Shown here: positions 1 through 5,273 of the stretch, piece after piece
How positions within the stretch are numbered: the stretch's first letter is position 1
How the letters are laid out: each line of letters opens with the position of its first letter
Assembly (NCBI GenBank): GCA_016206745.1
Contig: JACQQW010000297.1
Coordinates: forward strand, 1-5,273
Length of the DNA stretch: 5,273 nucleotides
Direction of reading: 5' to 3'
Source of the DNA: Candidatus Omnitrophota bacterium
Lineage (GTDB): Bacteria > Omnitrophota > Gorgyraeia > Zapsychrales > Fredricksoniimonadaceae
Made by a program: the position numbers and the translations under genes
Notes under the pieces: generated by a model
What the model saw: the letters and a program-made list of their open reading frames with translations, nothing else
Told to the model about the DNA's origin: nothing
Database searches by the model: none

Positions 1-1025
1 ATATTCACCCGCGCCCCGACCGTGGCATCGCCTAAAAATGAAAAATGCTTCATGGCCGCATAAGGCCCGATCCGGCTGCGGGAAACTTCCGTAAAATTGC
101 CTATTTCCGTGTGGTCCGCGATCCGGGTGCCCGGACGTAAGCGCGCAAAAGGCCCGATGCTGCATTGCTTCCCGATCCGGACATCCTGATGGATCACGGT
201 GCAGGGGTAAATGACCGTGTCGCGCCCGATCACTACGCCCGCCTCCACATATGTCGTGGAAGGGTCCACAATAGTCACTCCTTGTTCCATCAATTTTTTC
301 AAAATCCGGCGGCGGATAATGTCCTGCGCCCGGGCCAAATCTTCCCTGGTATTAATACCAAAGGCCACCGTTTCATCCGTAGCGGTGACCGTCGCAACCT
401 GTTTTTGTCCGCGTAGCAACAATTCAATAATGTCCGTCAGATAAAATTCTTTTTTGGCGCGGTTTAAAGGCACCTTTTTCAATGCCGCGAACAATTCCCG
501 GGCCTGAAAACAATACATGCCGACATTGATTTCCCTGGTTTCTTCTTCCCCGCGCTTGAGGTCTTTATGTTCGCGGATGGCCAGAATATTACCCTGTTGA
601 TTTCTTACGATACGCCCATACCCTTTCGGATTGGCGATCAGAGCAGTCAATACCGTGGCTGCCGCTTTGGCCCGTTTATGTTTGGCCAGGAGTTTATCAA
701 TGGTGCCCTTCTCTAATAAGGGCGTGTCCCCGCACAATACCAAAACGGTCCCGCCAAAATTCTTCAGATGGGGCTGGACGCGGCGCACAGCATCCGCCGT
801 GCCTAATAATTTCTCTTGGAGGACATATTCAACCCCGTTGCCAATGGCCTTGCGGACCTCTTGAGCGCCATGACCTACGACTACATACGTTTTCAAAGAA
901 CGGGTGATGTCTAAAATATAATTAAGCACCGGCTTGCCGCACACTTTGTGCAGGACTTTGGGCAGGTCCGATTTCATCCGCCTGCCTTTGCCTGCCGCTA
1001 AAATGATGGCGCGAATATCAGACAT
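1..1025 (-). CDS. glmU: Bifunctional GlmU (GlcNAc-1-P uridyltransferase / GlcN-1-P acetyltransferase), 3' end cut by window
   Basis: Cytoplasmic enzyme that acetylates glucosamine-1-phosphate and then couples it to UTP, giving UDP-GlcNAc for peptidoglycan and LPS. I translated 341 codons from ATG at 1025; the family is about 450 residues, so the last quarter lies beyond the left edge. N-terminal pyrophosphorylase domain (about 1-235): LAAGKGRRM (9-17; usually GTRM, here Arg15), SDLPKVLH (19-26), the metal-binding Asp in CGDTPLL (Asp100), EINVG (165-169) and GINTREDL (223-230). From about 250 a left-handed beta-helix with hexapeptide repeats begins, including GPFARLRPG (291-299) and HFSFLGDA (327-334). 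Compared with E. coli GlmU as I remember it, Arg333 and His363 are kept (Arg297, His327), but Lys351 is Ser315 and Tyr366 is Phe330. The start is fixed by AAAGG about 7 bases upstream and by the family N-terminus. The gene begins 20 bases after tRNA-Gln and is probably co-transcribed with it. The pyrophosphorylase assignment is firm; the acetyltransferase activity is less certain. Confidence 0.93.
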   Translation of the reverse strand, partial: MSDIRAIILAAGKGRRMKSDLPKVLHKVCGKPVLNYILDITRSLKTYVVVGHGAQEVRKAIGNGVEYVLQEKLLGTADAVRRVQPHLKNFGGTVLVLCGDTPLLEKGTIDKLLAKHKRAKAAATVLTALIANPKGYGRIVRNQQGNILAIREHKDLKRGEEETREINVGMYCFQARELFAALKKVPLNRAKKEFYLTDIIELLLRGQKQVATVTATDETVAFGINTREDLARAQDIIRRRILKKLMEQGVTIVDPSTTYVEAGVVIGRDTVIYPCTVIHQDVRIGKQCSIGPFARLRPGTRIADHTEIGNFTEVSRSRIGPYAAMKHFSFLGDATVGARVN

Positions 1026-1045
1026 TAAAAACCTTTATCATAAAA

Positions 1046-1116
1046 TTGCCCAGCAAGGATTCGAACCTTGACAACGAGATCCAAATTCTCGGGTGCTGCC
1101 ATTACACCACCGGGCA
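1046..1116 (-). tRNA. tRNA-Gln (anticodon TTG)
   Basis: Folds as a complete cloverleaf of 71 bases including the discriminator. Acceptor strands TGCCCGG and CTGGGCA pair with one G-U. The D arm is GTG/CAC. The anticodon stem is CGAGA/TCTCG, closing loop ATTTGGA with anticodon TTG (glutamine, codon CAA, and CAG by wobble). A 4-base variable loop is followed by T stem CAAGG/CCTTG with loop TTCGAAT. The discriminator is A, and no CCA is encoded, so CCA must be added by the nucleotidyltransferase. It sits 13 bases after the ispE stop and 20 bases before glmU, with no separate promoter that I can see. It is therefore probably cut out of the operon transcript by RNase P and a 3' nuclease. A tRNA-Gln next to ispE is a conserved arrangement in many Gram-negative bacteria. 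Confidence 0.97.
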
Positions 1117-1129
1117 GAATTTTCTATTT

Positions 1130-2047
1130 TCAAAGCGTAGACACCACGAACACTTGCGCGTAGCGGCGGTCAAACCGCGCCTTGATTTGCCCGGCGTGCT
1201 GCTTTGAACGCGCCAGCGCGAAAACCGACGGGCCGCTGCCGGAAAAACAAACACCACAAGCGCCGGCATTGGACAATTTATTTTTCAAACGCTTAAAATC
1301 CGGCCGTAAAGACAAAATAGCAGACTCCAAATCATTGGCCAGTGCGCTGCCAATGCTTTGGGGCATATTTTTCCTTAAATAAGGAAGCAGAATATTAACA
1401 TTATCCTTTTTATTTGTCAATTGCGAAGAATTATCGTTTCCCCTGCACCATACGGTGCAGGGGTTAGGGAGGGGGGACATGGGACAGTTCAAATGGTTAA
1501 AAACTTCCTTGGTATACATCTTAAATTTCGCAGTCACAAGCACATGCCATAATTTTACGCGTATGGGCAAGACCCGGATTTTCTCTCCCCTTCCTTCCCC
1601 TAAAGCATAAGATGCATTATAAATAAAAAAGGCCACGTCACTGCCGGCCCGGGAGGCATATTCAACCAGTTGTTTTTGTGATAACCTTAACCGCCATAAG
1701 CGATTTAAACCCATTAAAACAGCCGCGGCATTGCTGGATCCGCCGGCCAGGCCGGCCGCCACCGGGATTTTTTTATCGATGGCAATCGTGACCCCCTGCT
1801 TTATCCCGAAATCAGCTTGTAACTGTTTGGCCGCCTTGACCGCTAAATTCTTGGGGCCTTTCGGCACCTGCGGATGGCCGCAGACCACCTTGATCGCGCC
1901 ATCCCGGCGGCTGGTCAAAGTGATTCGGTCGCATAAATCAATGCGCTCAAAAATGGTCCTTAATTCATGAAACCCGTCCATGCGTTTGGCCAAAACATCA
2001 AGGACAAGATTTAATTTCGCGGGTGAACGTAGGGTGATTGAGGACAT
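1130..2047 (-). CDS. ispE: 4-diphosphocytidyl-2-C-methyl-D-erythritol kinase (IspE)
   Basis: GHMP-family kinase of the MEP isoprenoid pathway; it phosphorylates CDP-ME with ATP in the cytoplasm. Motifs: SPAKLNLVL (8-16, catalytic Lys11); a glycine-rich ATP loop, PVAAGLAGGSSNAA (95-108); GSDVAFF (135-141, catalytic Asp137) followed by GEGRGEKI; NDLES (238-242); and the C-terminal substrate loop FSGSGPSVFAL (268-278). At 305 residues it is about 20 longer than usual. The excess maps to residues 187-210, where a 72-base palindrome-bearing segment appears to have been inserted in frame (separate entry). Both catalytic residues and all motifs remain, so the enzyme is probably active. The ATG is 8 bases after the TPR gene stop. 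No clear Shine-Dalgarno site is visible, which suggests translational coupling to the TPR gene. The start is supported by the normal spacing to the PAKLNL motif. Confidence 0.95.
   Translation of the reverse strand: MSSITLRSPAKLNLVLDVLAKRMDGFHELRTIFERIDLCDRITLTSRRDGAIKVVCGHPQVPKGPKNLAVKAAKQLQADFGIKQGVTIAIDKKIPVAAGLAGGSSNAAAVLMGLNRLWRLRLSQKQLVEYASRAGSDVAFFIYNASYALGEGRGEKIRVLPIRVKLWHVLVTAKFKMYTKEVFNHLNCPMSPLPNPCTVWCRGNDNSSQLTNKKDNVNILLPYLRKNMPQSIGSALANDLESAILSLRPDFKRLKNKLSNAGACGVCFSGSGPSVFALARSKQHAGQIKARFDRRYAQVFVVSTL
1421..1492. repeat. 72-base in-frame palindromic insertion within ispE
   Basis: Seen directly: CCCCTGCACC (1440-1449) and GGTGCAGGGG (1454-1463) form a perfect 10-bp inverted repeat with a 4-base loop, next to a G-rich tract (1465-1476). 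On the coding strand TTGA occurs at 1492-1489 and again at 1420-1417, exactly 72 bases (24 codons) apart. Removing one period joins VFNH directly to LTNKKDN and gives a 281-residue IspE, the normal family length. The encoded stretch is Pro-, Cys- and Asn-rich with no resemblance to IspE. I infer a small mobile palindromic element with a 4-base target duplication. The exact ends are ambiguous by up to 4 bases (1417-1488 is equivalent). A lineage-specific loop extension is the alternative. Confidence 0.6.
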
Positions 2048-2055
2048 GATAAAAA

Positions 2056-3036
2056 CTACAGCTGGTTTTTAAGCGCCTGGGTTTTTTCCAATTGCACGAT
2101 CTTGGTCTGTATGTGCGGCTGATGCGGATTGAGGCTGAGGGATTTACGCCAAAATTTTCGGGCCAGCGCATATTCGCGGACGGCCTTGTAAACATCGCCC
2201 ATATGTTCATAAATGACCGGATCCTCAACATAGGCTTGCGCTTTCTGCAACGCCACCAGAGATTCGGCATACTGACTTTTTTTAAACAAGACCCAGCCGA
2301 GGGTATCGTAATAAGCGCCACTGGATCCGTCAATGGCAACGGCCTTGCGCGACATGGCCAAGGCTTCATCCAGATTGACGTCATCCTCGGCATACATATA
2401 CGCCAGAGAATTCAATGCCCCGTCATGGTCCGGTTCCAGTCCCAGGGTCTTTTGAAAAAACTCTTTGGCCTTGGCCCGTTCTTTAATTTCCAAATAAGCG
2501 CAACCCAAAAGATAATTCGCCGAAATATTCTCCGGCTGTATGCGCACGATGTGGTTAAATTGGACGATGGCCTCGGGATATTTTCCCTGGGAATAATACA
2601 ACTGGGCCAGATAAATATAAATCTCGAGATTGTCCGGATTCTCCTTCGCCGCGGTCTTAAGGATATGCTCGTATTCCCGGGCGGCCAGATCGTATTTCTT
2701 CTGGCTTGAATAAACAAGCGCCAAAAGGTAATGGGCCTGGGGGTTCTGCGGGTCTATTCCCAGGACTTCTTTAAGCTGTTTGACGGATTTTTCCAAAAGC
2801 CCCAGGCGGATGTAATAGGCCGCCAGGCGCAGGCGCGGCAACGGCTCTTTGCTGTTTAAACCGACCGAGCGCTCATACTCATCAATGGCTTGCGCCGAAC
2901 GGCCGTTAAGATCATTGATCTCCGCCATGATATAATGCGCCAGGGCCTTGGATTTAACATCAACACCGGCATCACCGGCGTAAACAGAGGCGCACGCAGA
3001 CGCCAAAGCCAAAATGCCAAGCATGAGTTTCAACAT
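2056..3036 (-). CDS. Exported tetratricopeptide-repeat protein, about eight TPRs
   Basis: A 326-residue helical-repeat protein, probably a periplasmic protein-interaction scaffold; no enzymatic domain is visible. Residues 1-20 look like a type I signal peptide: short n-region with Lys3, hydrophobic LMLGILALASA, cleavage expected after VYA (20). Cys15 lies in LASAC, but Ala at -3 makes a lipobox weak. About eight TPR units follow, at roughly 31-64, 65-98, 99-136 (with a 4-residue insertion), 137-170, 171-204, 205-239, 240-272 and 273-306, with typical signatures such as YLAQLYYSQGKYPEAI and GDVYKAVREYALARKFW. The segment NSLAYMYAEDDVNLDEAL with YYDTLGW resembles TPR proteins encoded beside lolB/ispE in proteobacteria. 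A strong GGGAGGT site (3041-3047) lies 4 bases before the ATG. The gene starts 18 bases after the small basic-protein gene and ends 8 bases before ispE. The substrate or partner is unknown; an envelope-assembly role is inference from context only. Confidence 0.88.
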   Translation of the reverse strand: MLKLMLGILALASACASVYAGDAGVDVKSKALAHYIMAEINDLNGRSAQAIDEYERSVGLNSKEPLPRLRLAAYYIRLGLLEKSVKQLKEVLGIDPQNPQAHYLLALVYSSQKKYDLAAREYEHILKTAAKENPDNLEIYIYLAQLYYSQGKYPEAIVQFNHIVRIQPENISANYLLGCAYLEIKERAKAKEFFQKTLGLEPDHDGALNSLAYMYAEDDVNLDEALAMSRKAVAIDGSSGAYYDTLGWVLFKKSQYAESLVALQKAQAYVEDPVIYEHMGDVYKAVREYALARKFWRKSLSLNPHQPHIQTKIVQLEKTQALKNQL

Positions 3037-3054
3037 ATAGACCTCCCGTAAGTA

Positions 3055-3156
3055 TTAGCGGGTGGCGCGTTTTTTCAAATGGCGCAGCGCCTTACGCAAT
3101 TTCTTGCGTTTATGCGTACGAATTTTGATGCGTTTTCTTTTTTTTCCGCAAGGCAT
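3055..3156 (-). CDS. 33-residue basic protein, AURKAIP1/COX24-domain (bS22/mS38-like)
   Basis: A very short gene missed by length cut-offs. The protein begins MPCGKKRKRIKIRTHKRKK, continues LRKALRHLKKRATR and ends with TAA. It is about half Lys/Arg with almost no acidic residues, as expected for an rRNA-binding peptide. I recognise the opening as the signature of small bacterial COX24/AURKAIP1-domain proteins (MPCGKKRKR-KI-THKRKK-LRK), best known to me from Bacteroidetes. The family is related to mitochondrial ribosomal protein mS38 and actinobacterial bS22, so a small-subunit role is likely but not shown here. AAAGG lies about 4 bases before the ATG, and a weak stem-loop precedes it. It sits 64 bases after hisG and 18 bases before the TPR gene, on the same strand. 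Eight consecutive A bases early in the gene encode the Lys cluster. Confidence 0.85.
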   Translation of the reverse strand: MPCGKKRKRIKIRTHKRKKLRKALRHLKKRATR

Positions 3157-3171
3157 AAAACCTTTCTTTAT

Positions 3172-3196
3172 AAGGGACGATTTAAGACCGTTCCTT
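3172..3196 (-). promoter_or_regulatory. Possible stem-loop in the hisG to small-protein gap
   Basis: On the coding strand AAGGAACG (3196-3189) can pair with CGTCCCTT (3179-3172) across a 9-base loop, with one A-C mismatch. It ends 15 bases before the small basic-protein ATG, just upstream of its AAAGG site. No U-tract follows, so it is not a standard terminator. It could be a processing site, or a target for autogenous control by the basic protein. The stem is imperfect and could be chance. Confidence 0.25.
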
Positions 3197-3220
3197 ACAT
3201 TAAGTTTACCACATTCCCCA

Positions 3221-4096
3221 TTAGTAAATCAATTTATTGAGCGAATATTCGATGATGCCTTCCGCCCCGGCCTCTTTAAGCTGGGGGATGATCTGGCGTA
3301 CTGTGCCTTCGTCAATGACCGTCTCCAAAGCCACCCACCCGTCATTGACCAATGGCGAAATGGTGGGGTTGCGCAAAGCGGTCAGGGTCTTAAGCACCCG
3401 GTCCAGGTTTGTGCGGCTGACATTCATTTTCAGGCCCACCATATTATTGGCCGACAGGGCCCCCTGCAGGAGCATGATGATCTGCGCCATTTTCTTTTTC
3501 TTCCACGGGTCTTTGGCCGCGGCTCTGTTGGCAATGAACTGGGTGGTGGATTCGCATAAAGTATCGACGATACGCAGTTTGTTCGCCCGCAGCGAGGAGC
3601 CGGTTTCCGTCAGCTCAACAATGGCGTCGACCAGACCGGTGGCCACTTTCGCCTCCGTCGCCCCCCAGGAGAACTCTACATCCGCCTTGACTTTATGTTT
3701 GGCCAAATACTGCCGGGCCACGTTGACCACTTCGGTGGCGATTTTCTTGCCCTGCAAACCCTTGACGGACTTAATGGCAGAGGCTTCGGGCACGGCCAAC
3801 ACCCAGCGCACTTTATTGGTGGTCTGTTTGGAATATAAAAGTTCGGAAAGGCGCACCACGTCGGAGGAGTTCTCCAAAATCCAGTCATTGCCGGTGATGC
3901 CGCAATCTAAGGTCTCATCCTCCACATAACGGGACATTTCCTGGGCCCGCAGCAACACCGGCTCAATGTCCGCGTCATCAATTTGAGGGAAATACGAACG
4001 GCTGGAAACCGCGACCTTAAACCCGGCCTTGGCAAAAACCCCGACGGTAGCGTCCTGCAAACTGCCCTTGGGCAGGCCTAATTTAAGTTTCTTCAT
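3221..4096 (-). CDS. hisG: ATP phosphoribosyltransferase, long form (HisG)
   Basis: First enzyme of histidine synthesis: condenses ATP and PRPP to phosphoribosyl-ATP in the cytoplasm, and is normally feedback-inhibited by histidine. At 291 residues it is the long form, which has its own regulatory domain and needs no HisZ partner. N-terminal catalytic part: LGLPKGSLQ (6-14) and [10 protein letters not shown] (64-73). The PRPP-binding loop is within [12 protein letters not shown] (161-172), followed by [16 protein letters not shown]. The C-terminal ACT-like HisG_C domain runs from about 219 ([14 protein letters not shown]) through [18 protein letters not shown] to [13 protein letters not shown]. 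The ATG is right for the family, only 8 residues before PKGSL, although no ribosome-binding site precedes it: the promoter -10 box ends 8 bases upstream, so translation is probably leaderless. No other his gene is in the window. It is the promoter-proximal gene of the minus-strand run. Confidence 0.96.
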   Translation of the reverse strand: MKKLKLGLPKGSLQDATVGVFAKAGFKVAVSSRSYFPQIDDADIEPVLLRAQEMSRYVEDETLDCGITGNDWILENSSDVVRLSELLYSKQTTNKVRWVLAVPEASAIKSVKGLQGKKIATEVVNVARQYLAKHKVKADVEFSWGATEAKVATGLVDAIVELTETGSSLRANKLRIVDTLCESTTQFIANRAAAKDPWKKKKMAQIIMLLQGALSANNMVGLKMNVSRTNLDRVLKTLTALRNPTISPLVNDGWVALETVIDEGTVRQIIPQLKEAGAEGIIEYSLNKLIY

Positions 4097-4104
4097 AAGG
4101 GCAC

Positions 4105-4133
4105 ATTATATCCGCCCAACCCTAAGATGTAAA
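4105..4133 (-). promoter_or_regulatory. Promoter of hisG and the minus-strand operon
   Basis: On the minus strand TTTACA (4133-4128; 5 of 6 to the -35 consensus), a 17-base spacer and a perfect TATAAT (4110-4105). Only GTGCCCTT separates the -10 box from the hisG ATG, so transcription would start at or 1-2 bases before the A of the ATG. No other strong promoter was found in the run as far as glmU, so this one may serve all six genes. Confidence 0.75.
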
Positions 4134-4194
4134 GTTAAAAAGTGCCGCATAGAAAAAAGTCGTCTTAAGGAAGAGAGCTTTATGGCATTAATCC

Positions 4195-4212
4195 TTGTCA
4201 AAATGAGGACAA
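4195..4212. promoter_or_regulatory. Dyad overlapping the -35 box, possible operator
   Basis: TTGTC (4195-4199) and GACAA (4208-4212) are a perfect inverted repeat with an 8-base spacer. It covers the -35 box and the start of the promoter spacer. A protein bound here would block this promoter. At 5 bp per arm, chance is a real alternative. Confidence 0.25.
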
Positions 4213-4223
4213 TCTTCTATAAT
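4195..4223 (+). promoter_or_regulatory. Promoter of the PpiD/SurA-like gene
   Basis: TTGTCA (4195-4200; 5 of 6), a 17-base spacer and a perfect TATAAT (4218-4223). Start of transcription is expected near 4230, giving a leader of about 27 bases that carries the ribosome-binding site. It diverges from the hisG promoter; the two -35 boxes are about 60 bases apart. Confidence 0.75.
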
Positions 4224-4245
4224 CACTTCATTTTAACAAATATTG

Positions 4246-4251
4246 AAGGAG
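4246..4251 (+). promoter_or_regulatory. Ribosome-binding site that fixes the PpiD/SurA-like start
   Basis: AAGGAG lies 5 bases before ATG 4257. The frame stays open upstream, with in-frame ATGs at 4182 and 4203. Both lie before the predicted transcription start near 4230, so the site and the promoter together favour 4257. Confidence 0.8.
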
Positions 4252-4256
4252 ATGCT

Positions 4257-5273
4257 ATGCTTGGTATATTGCGTCACAAAGGGGTTTCACGCAAAATTTT
4301 GTGGGCGGTGGCGGTGGTCATCATCCTCTCATTCGGGGTGTTCGGGACCGCTTACCGGCTGGACAATGTCATCAACAGCGCCGGAAAAATCTATGGGCGT
4401 TCCGTGTCCCTGCGGGACTTTGAACGGGCCTACTTGGACAGCCGGGACCAAGCCATTATCCTGTACGGCGACCGGTTCTTTAAAATGGGGCAAAACCTCG
4501 ACCTGGAACGCGAAGCATGGGACCGCCTCATCCTCTTGAAAGAAGCCAAAGAACGCCGCATCCAGGCCAGCGACAAAGAAGTCGTGGAATTCATCGCCGC
4601 CATCCCGTTTTTCCAGCAGGGCGGAAAATTCGACCACACCGTTTATGAAAGCATCGTGCGCAACCCCGGCGTCTTCGACCGCAAACCCAAAGACTTTGAA
4701 CAAGGCGCGCGCCGTTCCATCATCATCCGCAAGCTGTTCGACCAAGCCGCCGGCCCCATGATCATTACCGACGAAGAGTTAAAAAAAGAATTCATCAAAC
4801 GCAATGAAAAAATCAAACTGACCTATGCCTTGTTTGCGCCGGCAGACTTCAACAAAGAGCTGGCGGCGACGGATGAGGAGGCCCGGAAGTTCTATGATGA
4901 ACACAAAGAAAATTTCCGCCAGCCGCCCATGGTCAACGTGCAATACGCGCATTTGCTTTATCCCGAAAAAGCAGATGACGCCCAAAAACAAAACGTTAAA
5001 AAAGACGCCCTGGGGATTTCCAAAGACTTGACCCCCAAGGCGGACTTTGCCGCCGTGGCCCAAAAATACCACAGCCAGGCCAAAGAAAGCGGCTTTTTCA
5101 CCCAGGAACAGCCCCTGCTGACCTTTGCCTGGTCCCCCGAATTCGTGGATAAAATCTTTGCCATGAAGGCCAATGAAATCAGCAATCCCATGGAAAGCCC
5201 GGACGGGTGGCAAGTCATAAAAATCAAAGAAAAAAAGGAATCCGCCGTGCCGGAATACGGCGCCATTGTTGAC
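4257..5273 (+). CDS. Membrane-anchored PpiD/SurA-like periplasmic folding factor, 3' end cut by window
   Basis: 339 codons are visible with no stop before the right edge. Layout matches PpiD: a short basic cytoplasmic tail (MLGILRHKGVSRK), one membrane helix (about 14-32, ILWAVAVVIILSFGVFG), then a SurA/PpiD-type N-terminal chaperone domain. The hallmark of that domain is IPFFQQGGKFDHTVYESIV (116-134), where E. coli PpiD has TPAFQVDGKFDNSRY. A parvulin-like segment follows (about 225-326): VQYAHLLYP (His232), DFAAVAQKYHSQAKESGFF, then FAMKANEISNPMESPDGWQVIKIKEK. The second parvulin His is Gln319 and the GG-LG loop is shortened, so prolyl isomerase activity is doubtful and a chaperone role for envelope proteins is more likely. 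ATG 4257 is chosen for its AAGGAG site and because the membrane helix follows at normal spacing. It has its own promoter and diverges from hisG. SurA-N-domain foldase is the cautious name; identity with ppiD is not proven. Confidence 0.87.
   Translation, partial: MLGILRHKGVSRKILWAVAVVIILSFGVFGTAYRLDNVINSAGKIYGRSVSLRDFERAYLDSRDQAIILYGDRFFKMGQNLDLEREAWDRLILLKEAKERRIQASDKEVVEFIAAIPFFQQGGKFDHTVYESIVRNPGVFDRKPKDFEQGARRSIIIRKLFDQAAGPMIITDEELKKEFIKRNEKIKLTYALFAPADFNKELAATDEEARKFYDEHKENFRQPPMVNVQYAHLLYPEKADDAQKQNVKKDALGISKDLTPKADFAAVAQKYHSQAKESGFFTQEQPLLTFAWSPEFVDKIFAMKANEISNPMESPDGWQVIKIKEKKESAVPEYGAIVD

Noticed and set aside
1030..1045. TATGAT between tRNA-Gln and glmU as a separate glmU promoter
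   Set aside because: No -35-like hexamer lies at 16-18 bases; the nearest TTGTCA is 26 bases away inside the tRNA.
1738..1759. GC-rich GGCCGGCC-type palindromes
   Set aside because: They encode the invariant GLAGGSS ATP-binding loop of IspE, so codon choice explains them.
2092..2709. A 205-residue open frame on the plus strand
   Set aside because: It lies wholly antisense to the TPR gene, whose repeats, signal peptide and ribosome-binding site are unambiguous; the protein has no recognisable domain.
2992..2994. Cys15 of the TPR protein as a lipoprotein attachment site
   Set aside because: The residues before it (A-S-A) lack the usual Leu/Val at -3, and a good type I cleavage site (V-Y-A) follows.
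3138..3145. Run of eight A (coding strand) as a programmed frameshift or slippage site
   Set aside because: The run encodes the family's conserved Lys cluster, and the zero frame already gives the full expected protein; no stimulatory structure is seen.
3167..3172. TATAAA as a -10 box for the small basic-protein gene
   Set aside because: No -35-like hexamer occurs at 16-18 bases upstream.
3237..3929. A 230-residue open frame on the plus strand
   Set aside because: Antisense shadow of hisG, whose catalytic and regulatory motifs cover the whole stretch.
4182..4256. In-frame N-terminal extension of the PpiD-like gene from ATG 4182 or 4203
   Set aside because: These starts lie upstream of the predicted transcription start, lack ribosome-binding sites, and would add 18-25 residues before the membrane anchor, unlike PpiD.
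4329..5213. Two minus-strand open frames (138 and 144 residues) opposite the PpiD-like gene
   Set aside because: The plus-strand frame is open for 339 codons with promoter, ribosome-binding site and family motifs; the minus frames are composition artefacts of its C-ending codons.

Overview
The window looks like chromosomal DNA from a Gram-negative, probably uncultured bacterium. The evidence is a TPR protein with an export signal, a membrane-anchored PpiD/SurA-like periplasmic folding factor, the MEP isoprenoid pathway (ispE), peptidoglycan/LPS precursor synthesis (glmU), a long-form HisG, and a tiny MPCGKKRKR-type basic protein. The mix of genes would fit a candidate phylum such as Omnitrophota or a neighbouring lineage. 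That placement is inference from gene style, not from any search. I see no phage, transposase, CRISPR or other obvious mobile gene.

Layout. Positions 1-4096 hold one head-to-tail minus-strand gene run, read from right to left: hisG (4096-3221), a 33-residue basic COX24/bS22-like protein (3156-3055), an exported eight-repeat TPR protein (3036-2056), ispE (2047-1130), tRNA-Gln(TTG) (1116-1046) and glmU (from 1025, cut by the left edge). Gaps inside this run are 64, 18, 8, 13 and 20 bases, and I see no terminator, so it is probably one operon. A strong sigma70-type promoter (TTTACA-17-TATAAT) ends 8 bases before the hisG ATG, which makes the hisG message leaderless or nearly so. Positions 4097-4256 are a divergent control region. 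Its second strong promoter (TTGTCA-17-TATAAT) faces right and drives a PpiD/SurA-like gene (4257 to the right edge, incomplete).

How the genes fit. TPR-ispE-tRNA-Gln is part of an old conserved neighbourhood, in proteobacteria typically TPR-lolB-ispE-tRNA-Gln-prs-rplY-pth. Here lolB is missing and glmU follows the tRNA. The run mixes envelope precursor synthesis (GlmU, IspE), translation (tRNA-Gln, the ribosome-associated-type basic protein) and histidine synthesis (HisG), so it looks like a growth-linked housekeeping operon rather than a pathway operon.

Most unusual item. ispE carries what looks like a 72-base in-frame insertion (1421-1492). It holds a perfect 10-bp hairpin and is flanked by TTGA direct repeats. 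Removing it restores a normal 281-residue IspE, so it resembles a protein-coding palindromic element of the kind known from Rickettsia. Also notable are substitutions at two expected active-site positions in the GlmU acetyltransferase domain and a degenerate parvulin domain in the PpiD-like protein.
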